Positions 5,821 through 6,401 of a stretch of DNA of 6,401 nt are shown here, in pieces; the first letter of the stretch is position 1; the number at the start of each line of letters is the position of its first letter. The stretch is from an uncultured Flavobacteriales bacterium. Lineage in GTDB: Bacteria > Bacteroidota > Bacteroidia > Flavobacteriales_D > Sanyastnellaceae. The translations under genes were made by a program, and so were the position numbers. The notes under the pieces were generated by a model that ran no database searches, was not told where the DNA came from, and saw only the letters and a list, made by a program, of their open reading frames with translations. The DNA is taken from positions 1-6,401 of the forward strand of contig CALCNZ010000053.1 of the NCBI GenBank assembly GCA_937897625.1, written 5' to 3'.

Positions 5821-6401
5821 ATGTCTATCAATCTCAATTCAATTCTTCAAGCATTGGTTCCGAAAGATAAAAAGTGCTTTCCTCTTTTTCAAGCGTCTGT
5901 TACGAATGCTGTTCGCACAGCAAAAGTTCTGAAAGAGTCATTTGAAGCAGACAGTGTAAAACGAATTCAATTGCATGGAGAAATTCGAGATTTAGAGCAT
6001 GTAGGAGACGATTTAACCCACGCGTTAAAGATAGAGGTAGAAGCCAATTTCAATGTTCCCTTCGACAGGGAAGAGGTTTATCAATTGGCTATTGTAATAG
6101 ACGATATTGTAGATGATATGTATGGTGTTTCAAAGCGAATTGAACTGTACAAAATTCATAATATTCCAACGGTCTTTGGAGAAATGGCGCAAGTCATTTG
6201 GGAAAGCACAATGGTCCTAGAAGAACTCATGGAAAATCTAAAGAAATTTAGATATTCTGAATCCGCTAGAAAACGAATTGCAACCATTCGAGAATTTGAG
6301 CGAAAAATGGATAGCCTTCAAGAAGCTGCAATTGCAAAACTTTTCAGTGAAGGTGCAGATCCAATTGAACTAATCAAACAGCAGGAGGTATTCGGACTTA
6401 T
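5821..6401 (+). CDS. DUF47 / PhoU-like protein, probable phosphate transport regulator, cut by window edge
   Basis: The frame is open for 193 codons from ATG at 5821 to the window edge; full family members have about 210-220 residues, so only the last part is missing. It is an all-helical cytoplasmic protein of the DUF47/PhoU-like family (COG1392). Seen here are a first helical bundle with EHVGDDLTH (59-67), the signature PFDREEVYQLA (80-90) and DDIVDDM (94-100), then a second repeat with EFERKMDSL (158-166) and the start of the C-terminal IKQQEVF motif (185-191). The acidic E/D clusters match the metal-binding positions of PhoU-like proteins. Family members are usually encoded next to a PiT-type phosphate permease and are thought to modulate it; here that gene would lie beyond the right edge, which is an inference. 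The gene is divergent from accD. The sequence before the ATG is A-rich with no Shine-Dalgarno, as is normal in this phylum. Confidence 0.88.
   Translation, partial: MSINLNSILQALVPKDKKCFPLFQASVTNAVRTAKVLKESFEADSVKRIQLHGEIRDLEHVGDDLTHALKIEVEANFNVPFDREEVYQLAIVIDDIVDDMYGVSKRIELYKIHNIPTVFGEMAQVIWESTMVLEELMENLKKFRYSESARKRIATIREFERKMDSLQEAAIAKLFSEGADPIELIKQQEVFGL

Overview
The window is a chromosomal core segment of a member of the Bacteroidota, most likely the class Flavobacteriia; the family cannot be fixed from this sequence. The evidence is a short primary sigma factor (289 aa) without region 1.1, upstream regions with the Bacteroidota -7 element TAnnTTTG, no Shine-Dalgarno sequences before the starts, a signal peptide ending in Ala-Gln, and the linked order accD, rpsO, pnp, rpoD.

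Layout: from left to right there is a secreted beta-lactamase-fold serine hydrolase (minus strand, cut by the left edge). Next is a 230-base intergenic region holding an unusual array of six mini-hairpins and the rpoD terminator. Then, all on the minus strand, come rpoD (primary sigma factor), pnp (polynucleotide phosphorylase), rpsO (ribosomal protein uS15) and accD (acetyl-CoA carboxylase carboxyltransferase beta subunit). The right end holds a divergent plus-strand gene for a PhoU-like DUF47 protein, cut by the right edge.

Transcription runs right to left through accD, rpsO, pnp and rpoD. Good promoter candidates precede accD and rpsO. A clear intrinsic terminator follows rpsO, yet no convincing promoter lies between it and pnp, so pnp and rpoD may depend on read-through. 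A stem-loop without a U-tract sits between pnp and rpoD, and a cUUCGg-capped terminator closes rpoD. The accD/DUF47 gap carries back-to-back promoters and an inverted repeat that could be an operator for the DUF47 gene.

The protein genes are conventional housekeeping genes. The feature worth attention is the array at 1191-1285: six perfect palindromic mini-hairpins of 7-12 nt, each beginning with G and ending with C, separated by exactly 4-nt linkers of the form NYTC (ATTC three times internally). Three of the six have the C(GAA)G triloop known to make very stable single-stranded DNA mini-hairpins. I cannot assign it to a named repeat family.
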